This document shows, in pieces, positions 17,521-26,016 of a DNA stretch of 64,000 nucleotides; the stretch's first letter is position 1, and each line of letters begins with the position of its first letter. The translations under genes were made by a program, and so were the position numbers. The notes under the pieces are model-generated. The model saw only the letters and a program-made list of their open reading frames with translations. It was not told the DNA's origin and did not search any database. This DNA comes from Mycolicibacterium mucogenicum DSM 44124 (GTDB lineage: Bacteria > Actinomycetota > Actinomycetes > Mycobacteriales > Mycobacteriaceae). The stretch spans positions 62,001 to 126,000 of the forward strand of contig NZ_CP062008.1 of assembly GCF_005670685.2 (NCBI RefSeq), in the 5' to 3' direction.

Positions 17521-19557
17521 TCAGCGGATGACGCTCATCAGCGGAACAAAGTTGGCGTTGAGATACTCGGTAGCTAGGTAACCGCCGGGATCAGCAAGTG
17601 CCGAAACGCTATTAGGGTCGTCCACGATGATCATCGATCCCCGGTAGGCAGCCAATTGGTAGGGAAGTCCAGCTGCCCCGCCGTTACCGGCGGCCTTGTC
17701 GGTGCGCACGACTACCAACACTTCACTGTGAATCAGGAACAATTTGCCCAGGTCTGGCATCGACCGGGTTGAACTGCTGTCACCTGACTTGCGACGCAAG
17801 TCGGGGTCGTAGTTCAAGCCGAGCGAATTGAGATAGTCCGCCGCATTGGATGGTGTCAGGGTCTGAGAGACACCGTCGTCCGACACGTGGATCACCTGGA
17901 CGCTCTTCCCTGCAGCCCGCGGATTCTGGTTCTTCAGATCGGTCTGCTGGGACGACACCTGGTCGATCAGGGTGTCGGCGTCCTTGTCACGGCCGACGAT
18001 CTTGCCGATCCATTTGAGCTGGGTCTGCCAGTTCCATGCTCGGCTGGTGTCTTTCGGCTGCGTCACGGTCGGCGCGATCGCTGCGAGGCGCTGGTAGGTC
18101 GCGTCGTCGATGTCGCCGGTCGCAATGATGACGTCGGGTTTGGCGGCCTGAATGGCGCTGGTGTCGATGAAGCCGACGGTGTCCTTGACCGAGGGGTTTC
18201 CGGTGATCTTGGACTGCAACCACGAGGGCAGGGACGTACCTGCGCCGGCGATCGCCACTGGTTGCAGACCGAGCGACAGCACGGCGTCGGCGTCGCCGGG
18301 GCCCAGGGCGGCGACAGCTGTTGGCGCCTTTGTGATTTCAGTGGTGCCGTGGGCGTGGGTGAATGACTGCGCGGTGTACGCCGGGGCGCCGGGCTTGCTG
18401 GTCAGCATGATGGAGGCGACGACCGCGATGACGGTGATCACGGCGGCGACCGCGGTACCGATGACCAGTCGACGCTTGCGTGAACTCTTCTGTGGAGCAG
18501 CGGGAGGATGGGGTGCCGCCATCTGGCCAGGCAGAGGGCCACGTGGCGGGGCGGGCGGGTAAGGACCGCTGAACTGTCCGCTCGGGTAAGTCAGCACGCC
18601 GCTGGGTGGTGTCGGCTGACGCGGCGACCATGATTGCGGCCCCGGCCCCTGCCTCGGTCCCGGCGGCAGCAGCTGGCCGGGTGGCTGTGGCGCCGGGCCA
18701 GTGTTCGTGACGGCGGCAGTGGCCGCGGCCGCGAATTCCCGCGCAGTCTGGTAGCGGGCGTTGGGGTCCTTGGCCATGCCGCGGGCGATGACTTCGTTCA
18801 GCGCCCACGGCAGGTGGGGCACGCGGTCAGTGACGCGGGGGATTTCTCCTGTCACGTGTGCCGCGGCGATCGCGGCAATACCGCCGGGGAGTCCCCCGTA
18901 CGGCGTCCGGCCGGTGAGCAGTACGAAGAAGCTGCACGCCAGAGAGTAGACATCGGCACGCGAATCGACGTGCTGCCCGCTCAGTGCCTCGGGCGGGGCG
19001 TAGGCGATGGACGCCATCACCGAGCCGTCTGTGGTCAGGTGCGCGGCGTCGTCGAAGGCGCGAGCAATTCCGAAGTCCGCCAGGAAGACTCGTTCTTCAT
19101 CGCCGGGATCTTCGGCGCTGGCCAGCAGAAAGTTGGCGGGCTTGACGTCGCGGTGCATGATGCCGCGCCGGTGCGCGTAATCGAGGGCCTTTGCGACTTC
19201 GGTGATGATGCGGGCTGCCCGTGTGGGTGACATCCGCCCGGACCGGACTTCCTGGTCGGCGTCGGTACCCGCGACGTACTGCATGGCGATCCACAGCTGA
19301 CCCGCCTCGGTTTCGCCGCGGGAGTAGACGGCGACGATGTTCGGGTGGTCGAGGGTGGCGGCTACGTTGGCTTCGCGGAGGAAGCGCTCCCGGAACTGGC
19401 CGTCGCCCTGGATGGAAGTGGTGAGGACCTTCAGGGCGTCGCTGCGGGGCAGCTGTGGGTTCTTGGCTTTGTAGACCACGCCCATGCCGCCAACACCGAG
19501 GACGGATTCGATGGTGTAGCCGGCGACGATGTCGCCGGGGTTGAAGGTCGATGTCAT
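17521..19557 (-). CDS. Receptor Ser/Thr kinase with siderophore-binding-protein-like ectodomain
   Basis: 678 residues. Residues ~1-285 are a PknB-type kinase with glycine loop LGVGGMGVVY, catalytic HRDVKPAN, DFG, and activation-loop threonines in TTDGSVMASIAYAPPE. A Pro-rich juxtamembrane linker (~290-355) leads to one helix (~361-384, VIGTAVAAVITVIAVVASIML). The outside part (~390-678) resembles FecB/FepB-type periplasmic binding proteins for iron-siderophores: HGTTEITKAPTAVAALG, DADAVLSLGLQPVAIAG, TSAIQAAKPDVIIA, YQRLAAIAPTV, and a long central helix. I know of no described mycobacterial kinase with this ectodomain. It may sense a siderophore or a related small ligand. It follows a lipoprotein gene by 10 bases and ends one base from the convergent lipoprotein gene. 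Confidence 0.92.
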   Translation of the reverse strand: MTSTFNPGDIVAGYTIESVLGVGGMGVVYKAKNPQLPRSDALKVLTTSIQGDGQFRERFLREANVAATLDHPNIVAVYSRGETEAGQLWIAMQYVAGTDADQEVRSGRMSPTRAARIITEVAKALDYAHRRGIMHRDVKPANFLLASAEDPGDEERVFLADFGIARAFDDAAHLTTDGSVMASIAYAPPEALSGQHVDSRADVYSLACSFFVLLTGRTPYGGLPGGIAAIAAAHVTGEIPRVTDRVPHLPWALNEVIARGMAKDPNARYQTAREFAAAATAAVTNTGPAPQPPGQLLPPGPRQGPGPQSWSPRQPTPPSGVLTYPSGQFSGPYPPAPPRGPLPGQMAAPHPPAAPQKSSRKRRLVIGTAVAAVITVIAVVASIMLTSKPGAPAYTAQSFTHAHGTTEITKAPTAVAALGPGDADAVLSLGLQPVAIAGAGTSLPSWLQSKITGNPSVKDTVGFIDTSAIQAAKPDVIIATGDIDDATYQRLAAIAPTVTQPKDTSRAWNWQTQLKWIGKIVGRDKDADTLIDQVSSQQTDLKNQNPRAAGKSVQVIHVSDDGVSQTLTPSNAADYLNSLGLNYDPDLRRKSGDSSSTRSMPDLGKLFLIHSEVLVVVRTDKAAGNGGAAGLPYQLAAYRGSMIIVDDPNSVSALADPGGYLATEYLNANFVPLMSVIR

Positions 19558-19567
19558 CGTGGTCCGA

Positions 19568-20770
19568 CTATTTCGCAGTCAGTAGCAGATACTGGGAGGC
19601 CATTCGTTGTGTGGCGTCGAATGGCTGCAGCGATGCCGCCGTGTACACCCATCGGTCCAGAGCTGCCGCGCAGGAGTAAATCCGCGCCTTGACGTCCGCT
19701 GAATCGATGGATTGGCACTTCGCGGAGGGGAGGCCGGGCACGCTCGGACCGGGTTCGGTGGGATTCGTACCGTCGGGTTCGCCGAACTTCTGCGCGAGCT
19801 GTGTCGCGGCGTCGGCGTCCTTGGCTCGGTAGAGGTGAGTGCCGCGGACCGAGATGACGTCCACGCCGGCCGCGGTCAATGCCGCCGACGCTCGGATCGG
19901 GTCGTCGTCGTAATGAACGATGCCGCGAGGTCCCCACAAGCCCTGATTGCCCCTGTGTTCTTTCGTGGGCACGGTCCGTCTCAGCAGCCCGTCGGGATCG
20001 GTCGGCATGGTGGCGAACTGCGCTGGATCAGTTGGGTGGAAGCCGTCGATCCGGGCGGCCTGCAGGTCCAGTGCCTTGGCGATCAGTTGTGTTGCCGTGT
20101 CGAGGGTTTTGTCACTGTTCGCGTATTGGTATAGGACGTACGGGCCGTGTGGTGTGTAGGCGGTGACCGTGAATCTGCCGTCGAACAATGTGGACTGGTG
20201 CGCCAAGGCCTCTGGGTGGCCTGGAATCGGTATCGGCTGATTGGGTGAGGCTCGATCTATTGTCGGGGCCTGCGCGGAGAACTGGCGGACGGCGTCGTTG
20301 GCCAGGTCTGCTGTTGGGAAACGCAACACGAGATTCACCAATCCGTTGGTGTGATCCGCGCCGCGAGTTGTTCCCCGAGCGGAGCCGAACCCGTTGATGA
20401 ATTGGTGGTCGTTGGCAATCTGCACCATGGGGCGTTCGACGCTGATCAGGCCTGCGGCGTCGAGGTAGAGGCCGGTCACGTTGATACCGATGTTGGTCAG
20501 AGTGGAATCGACCTCCCACGGCCCCACTACGAAGTCAGCGAGACGTTCTGCGTCGATGATCCGCCCGGTTTCGGCTTCTTGCTTGAGTGCAGGCCCCGGC
20601 TTGGGTGCCGTCGGGTAGTTGCCCGGGTTCAGCAGGCTGACGAGGGCATCGCCCGGCTTGAACGACGGGTCCTTGGTCGCATCGCCGTTCGTCACCGTCG
20701 TGCAGCCGGCCAGCAGTGACACTGCGGCAGTTGCGGCGGCCAACCTGGCGATCTTCATGACGCTCCCCAT
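19568..20770 (-). CDS. Lipoprotein of unknown function
   Basis: 400 residues with a signal peptide and lipobox LLAGC (C at ~23). The mature protein looks like two similar halves of ~170 residues, each with a stretch reading like FPTADLANDAVRQF or AKDADAATQLAQKF, and resembles actinobacterial lipoproteins of the DUF7373 kind (recalled, not checked). A second in-frame ATG at 20758 also has an upstream GGGGAG site, so the start is uncertain by four residues. It is encoded between espL (91-base gap) and the receptor kinase (10-base gap), so it may act with the kinase, for example as a ligand-binding partner; that is inference. Confidence 0.75.
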   Translation of the reverse strand: MGSVMKIARLAAATAAVSLLAGCTTVTNGDATKDPSFKPGDALVSLLNPGNYPTAPKPGPALKQEAETGRIIDAERLADFVVGPWEVDSTLTNIGINVTGLYLDAAGLISVERPMVQIANDHQFINGFGSARGTTRGADHTNGLVNLVLRFPTADLANDAVRQFSAQAPTIDRASPNQPIPIPGHPEALAHQSTLFDGRFTVTAYTPHGPYVLYQYANSDKTLDTATQLIAKALDLQAARIDGFHPTDPAQFATMPTDPDGLLRRTVPTKEHRGNQGLWGPRGIVHYDDDPIRASAALTAAGVDVISVRGTHLYRAKDADAATQLAQKFGEPDGTNPTEPGPSVPGLPSAKCQSIDSADVKARIYSCAAALDRWVYTAASLQPFDATQRMASQYLLLTAK

Positions 20771-20861
20771 CGTCTCCCCGGACTGCGCAACTCCGCGAGG
20801 CGCTGCACAGTGACTCTTCGCGAACTGTACGCACTCGAGCGTCTGAGCGCGTCAGCCGGCG

Positions 20862-21200
20862 CTACGGCTGGGCGGGCGGATTACTGGCCGTGATCTCGGC
20901 GACCAGCTCGTTGAGGCGGGCCCGGTCGGCGTCGATGGACTCGGTGGCCTTCGCGGTCGCGTTGCCCAAGGCCTCATTGATCCGGGCTTCGACGGTGTCC
21001 GCGCCGAGGCGCAGCAGCCCGTCTTCGATGAACAGATCCGTCAGCCAGTGGTGGCCGTTGAGGGTGACCTCGACGGTCTTGGCTTCGTCGGTCGCGGTGA
21101 ACGATTCGGTGTTCATCTTGGCGAGCTGCTCGTCCATGACCGACTGCAGGCGCTGGGCCTGCTGGAGAACCGCAGCGACCTCGGGGTGCATCTCGATCAT
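20862..21200 (-). CDS. espL: EspL, YbaB/EbfC-like ESX-1 protein
   Basis: 112 residues, small and acidic, with the YbaB/EbfC arrangement of two helices flanking a strand segment (VEVTLNGHHWLTDLFIEDGLL). In ESX-1 loci EspL is encoded beside espB and is needed for the stability of other Esp proteins. The start overlaps the espB stop by four bases (ATGA), indicating translational coupling. Confidence 0.88.
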   Translation of the reverse strand: MIEMHPEVAAVLQQAQRLQSVMDEQLAKMNTESFTATDEAKTVEVTLNGHHWLTDLFIEDGLLRLGADTVEARINEALGNATAKATESIDADRARLNELVAEITASNPPAQP

Positions 21201-22777
21201 TTGGTGTCCTTCTTGTCATCGATCTTGGTGCGACGCCGGTGTCCGATGACGCCGTCGGTGAAGGCGCGGTCCTCCGTGTACAGGACCTCATCGGGCGACA
21301 GATTCGGGTTGCGCTTCTTTTCCTTGCCGCCTTCGCGGCCACCGCCGTGGCCACCCATACCGCCACCCATGCCGCCGCCCATACCGCCGCCACCGACCGG
21401 TGGGCGGCCCGCGGCCTGGCTGGCGCCGCCGGCTGCCGCACCACCAGCGCCCACCGCAGGTGCGACGGCTGCCGGCTGCATGGGCTGGCCGCCCAAACCG
21501 CCGCCACCGCCACCGGATCCGCCGCCTGCACCGCCGCCGGCGGACGCCGGGCTCACGCTGGGACCGTCGGGCAGGCTCGGCATCTCCGGCTTGTCGCCGC
21601 CCAAGCCGCCGGGCATCCCCCCGCCCGGTGAACCCTGTCCGGATCCGCCCGACGGTGAGCCGCCACCGGAAGGTGAACCGCCAGAAGGTGATCCACCGCC
21701 CGCGGGCTTCTGCTCACCAGCAGAAGCCGGGCTGACGCTCGGCGATTCCGGCATCGACGGCGTCGCACCGCTCGGCGCCCCGCCGCCCGGGGTCCCGCCG
21801 CCACCGGACGGCCCACCACCGCCAGGTCCTTGGGGCGCACCCGTGCCCTGGCCGTCTTTCTTCGCCACATCCCCCGGCTTGACGGCAGGCCAGGCGTTCG
21901 ACCCAAAGTTGGGTGGTGGCGGCGTCACGAGGGAACGGATCGTCGCCTGTTGTGCGTACTTGGCCCGCACGGTGTCGGATTCCTGCTGCTTCGTGGCGTG
22001 GCCGGTGAAGAAGTCGTATGCCGCTTGCCCGACTGTCGCGAGCACGCTGGCATTCTCGTAGTCCGCCACGTCCTGCATGCTGGGGTGCTCGGGTCGTCTG
22101 CCGCCATGGATCGCGGACAGGTCCATGGCCTGGATGGCCAGGTTGTTCGCCGCCTGGGCCATCGCCGTCAGCCACGTTGAGTAGTCCTTCAGCGCATTCT
22201 CTGCCGCTTCGGCAGCATCGCCTTCCCATTCGACGCCGGCCATATTGAACTTGCTGTTCAGTTCGGCCAGCTTCGTCACCACTCCGACCATTTGTGTGCC
22301 GAACTCGATCATCGAGGTGCCCTGGTCACCGCTGTTGATCTGCTTAGCGGCTACTTCCCAATCCATGCCGGGGTTACTGGGGTGCGATTCGGCCCCGCCG
22401 AGCGATTCGAGCATCCAGGGCAAGCTGCCGACCGGGTCTGCGGGCGCCGGTGCCGGGGGCAGATTGGGGGTGATGGGTGCACCTCCGCCAGCGCCGAGCT
22501 TGGTGGCATCGATGCCCGACTTCCCGGCCGCGTCGGCGGCGTCGTAGGCCGCGGCGGCCGCCCGCAGGCAGGCGGCCAGTCGTCGATTTTGAGCGCGCCC
22601 GGCCTTGAATGCGGCGTCGAGCTGCTGCAGGTTGTTCTTGAGGAAATTGGTGGCGTCCTGCGCGATTGCCAACTCGCATGGCGCTGTGGGTGCCGGCGGC
22701 AAGGTCGGCAGATCTACGTCAACTTCAGCTGCCTTGGCGTTCAGCGTCTCCGAGGAGACTTTCAGTTTTCCAGCCAT
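21197..22777 (-). CDS. espB: EspB, secreted ESX-1 substrate
   Basis: 526 residues. The N-terminal ~290 residues fit the fused PE-PPE-like fold of EspB: TAPCELAIAQDATNFL, YDAAD (the YxxxD/E export signal) near residue 80, and the W-x-G turn VEWEGDAAEAAE near ~183. The rest is a Gly/Pro/Ser-rich low-complexity tail with repeats such as PSGGGSPSGG. The C-terminal LYTEDRAFTDGVIGHRRR matches the EspB C-terminus, which is the part cleaved by MycP1 in M. tuberculosis. EspB forms ring-shaped oligomers outside the cell. It is encoded 14 bases after eccE1. Confidence 0.93.
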   Translation of the reverse strand: MAGKLKVSSETLNAKAAEVDVDLPTLPPAPTAPCELAIAQDATNFLKNNLQQLDAAFKAGRAQNRRLAACLRAAAAAYDAADAAGKSGIDATKLGAGGGAPITPNLPPAPAPADPVGSLPWMLESLGGAESHPSNPGMDWEVAAKQINSGDQGTSMIEFGTQMVGVVTKLAELNSKFNMAGVEWEGDAAEAAENALKDYSTWLTAMAQAANNLAIQAMDLSAIHGGRRPEHPSMQDVADYENASVLATVGQAAYDFFTGHATKQQESDTVRAKYAQQATIRSLVTPPPPNFGSNAWPAVKPGDVAKKDGQGTGAPQGPGGGGPSGGGGTPGGGAPSGATPSMPESPSVSPASAGEQKPAGGGSPSGGSPSGGGSPSGGSGQGSPGGGMPGGLGGDKPEMPSLPDGPSVSPASAGGGAGGGSGGGGGGLGGQPMQPAAVAPAVGAGGAAAGGASQAAGRPPVGGGGMGGGMGGGMGGHGGGREGGKEKKRNPNLSPDEVLYTEDRAFTDGVIGHRRRTKIDDKKDTK

Positions 22778-22791
22778 CTACTTGCTCCCCC

Positions 22792-24177
22792 TTACTTCTC
22801 CAGCGCCATCTGGAACCGGCTCTCCTCGCGCGGGTTGATCAGCTGGATCGGCAGCTGACGGTGGCGCGGGGTGTCGATAAAGTTGTGGCGCAACAGAATT
22901 CGTGAAATACCCGGGTGTGGACCGAGGTAGGTGGTGGCATTGGGCCATGCCACCTTCGGGACATTCCCGATCCGGGCATTGATGAATCCCGCGAATTCCT
23001 TGAACTGCGGTGCCAGGGTGACGACAGCGCCGGCGGCCGCCGAGCGCACCACGAACTGGGTGAACACGTGCGCGTCGCCGAGGTTGATCGTGGAGTCGAC
23101 GTTGTCGAACGGCATGTACACCGGGTAGCGGTCGGCCGTCTCCCCCACCAGCACACCGGCCGAGCCGATCGGCAGTTCGTAGTGCCGGTCGGTGATCGGG
23201 CTGAGCCCCTCCAGCGCGGCGCGCTGTCCACCGAACAGACACGAGAAGCCGCGCGGCGTCGTCGGCGTCGCCAGCGTCGTCAGCAGTACAGTTGCCGTCG
23301 GCGCTTGACCCGGCTTCACCCGGACCCGGGTGATCGTGTGGTCGGCACGGGCCGACCACCACATGTTGGGCCCGCCGGGTGCCGAGTAGGCCGCGGTAAA
23401 TGTGCTGCGGCCCTTGATGGTTGACCAGGTCTCGCGCTCGAAGCTGATCGCGGTTGCCCGGTCGTACTCCTCGAAACTGCGGGCGGGGCGGGCGTCGATG
23501 CCGTGGCTGGCCAACTGGTCGGCAATGCGGGTGGTGGTCGCCACCAGGTAGCCGGCCAGGCCGGCGACCCCGGTACCGCGGCGCAGGGCCGACCGGCGGG
23601 TCTCGTCGGGGTTGGCGCGCAACACGATCCAGGTCCGCCGATTGGCGGGCGCGGCGTAGGGGCCGACCACCTGCTCGTACAGCGCGACGACACTCGACGG
23701 GGCGGTCTTGCCGACGCGGTAGCCCGCCGAGACGATGTCCGCCTCGAGATCCGGTCCGTGCGCCGCGAGCAACTGCTCCACCAGTCGGGTGTCGAGGTTG
23801 TCGTCGGTGAAGGCCTCGCCGTTGACGATCACTGTCGGGGTGAACGAGCGCGGCACCAGTTCGACAACCGAGACCAGGTGGTCACCCAGCCAGCGCACCG
23901 CGACGTGGTCGCCGGGCATGACCGTCGCGCCGACGGCCGGCTCCGAGGGAGCCGGCGGGGCCACCTTGCGCCGGCGCTGCCAGGCGAACATCGCGGCGAT
24001 CCAGCCCGTCAGCCGCCGTCCGCGGATGGCGAGGACCGAGAACAGCGCGATCAGGACACCCAGGGTTATCCCGAGCCACAGCAGGTCGAAATGCATGCAC
24101 AGCAGTACGACCGCGGGCACCAGCGTCGCGGCCCACAGCAGGTGCCCCGTGGTGAAGCGGAACCCGAAGTGCCTCAT
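22792..24177 (-). CDS. eccE1: ESX-1 membrane component EccE1
   Basis: 461 residues. Two adjacent N-terminal helices (about 10-50, LLWAATLVPAVVLLCMHF and WLGITLGVLIALFSVLAI) are followed by a soluble domain, the usual EccE layout. EccE lies at the periphery of the ESX membrane complex. ATG at 24177 overlaps the mycP1 stop by four bases, giving a mycP1-eccE1-espB-espL operon in the same order as M. tuberculosis Rv3883c-Rv3880c. Confidence 0.93.
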   Translation of the reverse strand: MRHFGFRFTTGHLLWAATLVPAVVLLCMHFDLLWLGITLGVLIALFSVLAIRGRRLTGWIAAMFAWQRRRKVAPPAPSEPAVGATVMPGDHVAVRWLGDHLVSVVELVPRSFTPTVIVNGEAFTDDNLDTRLVEQLLAAHGPDLEADIVSAGYRVGKTAPSSVVALYEQVVGPYAAPANRRTWIVLRANPDETRRSALRRGTGVAGLAGYLVATTTRIADQLASHGIDARPARSFEEYDRATAISFERETWSTIKGRSTFTAAYSAPGGPNMWWSARADHTITRVRVKPGQAPTATVLLTTLATPTTPRGFSCLFGGQRAALEGLSPITDRHYELPIGSAGVLVGETADRYPVYMPFDNVDSTINLGDAHVFTQFVVRSAAAGAVVTLAPQFKEFAGFINARIGNVPKVAWPNATTYLGPHPGISRILLRHNFIDTPRHRQLPIQLINPREESRFQMALEK

Positions 24178-25526
24178 CGGCGCCTCAGCGCACGGCGAGT
24201 CACCGCACCGAGGCCGAGCAGAATGATCAGCGCGGCACCGGCCACGACGACCATGGTGATGGGTCCACGGTCTGGCGGCGGGATGTACACCGGCGGCGGG
24301 ATGCTCTTGACCTGGTAGGGCGCCTGCTTGGGGCCGGCGGGAACGTCCCACGTCAGCGCCGCCACCGGATCGATGACACCGGCACCGACGTAGTTGTCCA
24401 CTCCCCCACCGGGGTGCCGCGCCGTCGCCGTGATGCGGGTGACGATCTGTGCGGCGGTCAGGTCGGGGAAACGCTGCCGCAGCAGGGCCGCCAGACCCGA
24501 GACGTAGGCCGCGGCGAACGACGTGCCGTTGATGGGGATGGGGCCGTCCTGCCCGTTGAGCCCATTGACCGGATTGCCGTCGTAGCCCAGCGCGGTGGCG
24601 CCTTCGGCGGGTGCGGCGGCGCCCACCCAGGGGCCGGACATCGAGAAGTTGCTCGGCTGGCCCTGCGGCCCGATGCCGCCGACGGTCAGCACCAGCGGCG
24701 AGTACCAGGCCGGCGAGACGATCGTCTGCACCTGCTTCCAGCCCCGCGGATCCGACGGCACGCTGACGTCCGGCGGCGGGTTCTGGTTGCAGTCCTGGCC
24801 GGTGTTGCCGGCGGCCACGATGACCACGGCGTTCTTGACGTTCACCGCGTAGGCGATGGCCGAGCCGACGCCCGTCTCGTTGATGGCCCGGGTCACCTTG
24901 TAGCAGGCGGCTTCCGAAATGTTGATGACCTGCGCGCCCAGGTTCGCCGCGTGCACGATGGCGCGGGCCAGGCTGCGCAGCGAGCCGGCGGTCTGGGTGG
25001 TGTTCGGATCGTTGGGATCGCTGCGAGAGTCCTTCGGCTGGAATGCCTCCGAGGTCTGGCGCAGCGACAGGATGCGGGCTTCGGGGGCGACGCCGATGAA
25101 CGCGTCCGTCGGCGCCGGACGGCCGGCGATGATCGACGCGGTCAGCGTGCCGTGGGCATCGCAGTCCGACAGGCCGTTGCCGCCCTTGTCGACGAAGTCG
25201 CCGCCGGGCTCGGCGGGGACCCGCGGCGAGGCGTTCACACCGGTGTCGATGACGGCGACGGTGACGCCGGCTCCCGTCGCGAACTTCTGCGCCTCGGCGA
25301 GGTGCAGATAGTCGGCCGCCCACGGCTTGTCGGCGAAGTTCGTGTTCGGCAGCACAGTCGGCGCGGAGCAGATCTTGCGCTGCTCCATCGGCTGATCGGG
25401 GCCGGTGTCGTCGGGCGGGACGGCACCGGGGTCGATCGCCGGCGGTTCGATGGCGAGTGCGGGCGGGGCGCTGGCGACAGCCAGCAGCAACGCGGCAGCT
25501 ACGGCGGCTAGACGACGCACGAGCAA
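24174..25526 (-). CDS. mycP1: Mycosin-1, membrane-anchored subtilisin-like protease
   Basis: 450 residues. A signal peptide (LAAVAAALLLAVASAPPALA) is followed by a subtilase domain with the triad Asp in VAVIDTGVNASPRVP, His in DCDAHGTLTASI and Ser in NGTSFAAAYVSGLAALL, then a C-terminal helix (ITMVVVAGAALIILLGLGA) that anchors it with the protease outside. MycP1 cleaves EspB and stabilises the ESX-1 complex. The frame opens with TTG at 25526; a GTG at 25520 gives MRRLAAVAAALL and is an equally good start. The first gene of the minus-strand ESX-1 operon. Confidence 0.95.
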   Translation of the reverse strand: MLVRRLAAVAAALLLAVASAPPALAIEPPAIDPGAVPPDDTGPDQPMEQRKICSAPTVLPNTNFADKPWAADYLHLAEAQKFATGAGVTVAVIDTGVNASPRVPAEPGGDFVDKGGNGLSDCDAHGTLTASIIAGRPAPTDAFIGVAPEARILSLRQTSEAFQPKDSRSDPNDPNTTQTAGSLRSLARAIVHAANLGAQVINISEAACYKVTRAINETGVGSAIAYAVNVKNAVVIVAAGNTGQDCNQNPPPDVSVPSDPRGWKQVQTIVSPAWYSPLVLTVGGIGPQGQPSNFSMSGPWVGAAAPAEGATALGYDGNPVNGLNGQDGPIPINGTSFAAAYVSGLAALLRQRFPDLTAAQIVTRITATARHPGGGVDNYVGAGVIDPVAALTWDVPAGPKQAPYQVKSIPPPVYIPPPDRGPITMVVVAGAALIILLGLGAVTRRALRRR

Positions 25527-25713
25527 CCGCCCCCACCATGGGGACGACCGCTCGTGATGTTCCGAGTCCCCCGTGACATTTTTCCCGCTACGACACCGCC
25601 GCGAACCGCGATGCCCTCCCCATACGCATGTAGCACGAATTCATACTAGTGGTGCGTAGTGGGGGCTCTGTGCGCTTTCTGTGGCTGCTGGGAGTGACCC
25701 CGAGCCGGGCGCG

Positions 25714-25971
25714 TCAGGCGTCGAGGTCCTGTGCCACCAGGTCAGCGACGGTTGCCAGGGCGGTTTCGTCCTCGGAGGCCACCGTCACCTGCGCTCCGTT
25801 GCCCGCCCCGAGCGTCATGATCATCAGTGCCGAGCCGGCGTCCACGGGTTCTCCACCGTCGACAGCCAGGGTGACCTGGGCACCGGAATTGATGACGGCC
25901 TCGGAGATGACGGCTGCCGGACGGGCGTGCAGGCCGATGGCGGATCCGACGGTGACGGTCTTGCTGGGCAT
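25714..25971 (-). CDS. ptsH: Phosphocarrier protein HPr
   Basis: 85 residues, full-length HPr. The phospho-accepting histidine is in GLHARPA (residue 15), and the serine region reads SALMIMTLGA. It receives phosphate from enzyme I (encoded at 29914) and passes it to the EIIA domain of FruA. It is the last gene of the fru operon, 45 bases after fruA. Confidence 0.96.
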   Translation of the reverse strand: MPSKTVTVGSAIGLHARPAAVISEAVINSGAQVTLAVDGGEPVDAGSALMIMTLGAGNGAQVTVASEDETALATVADLVAQDLDA

Positions 25972-26016
25972 TGCTTCTCCTTGTGATTGTTGGGTTGGTT
26001 GCTTGTTCGGGACGTT

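Noticed and set aside
21350..21800. Gly/Ser/Pro repeats in espB as a possible mobile or recombination element
   Set aside because: They are in frame in the low-complexity tail normal for EspB.
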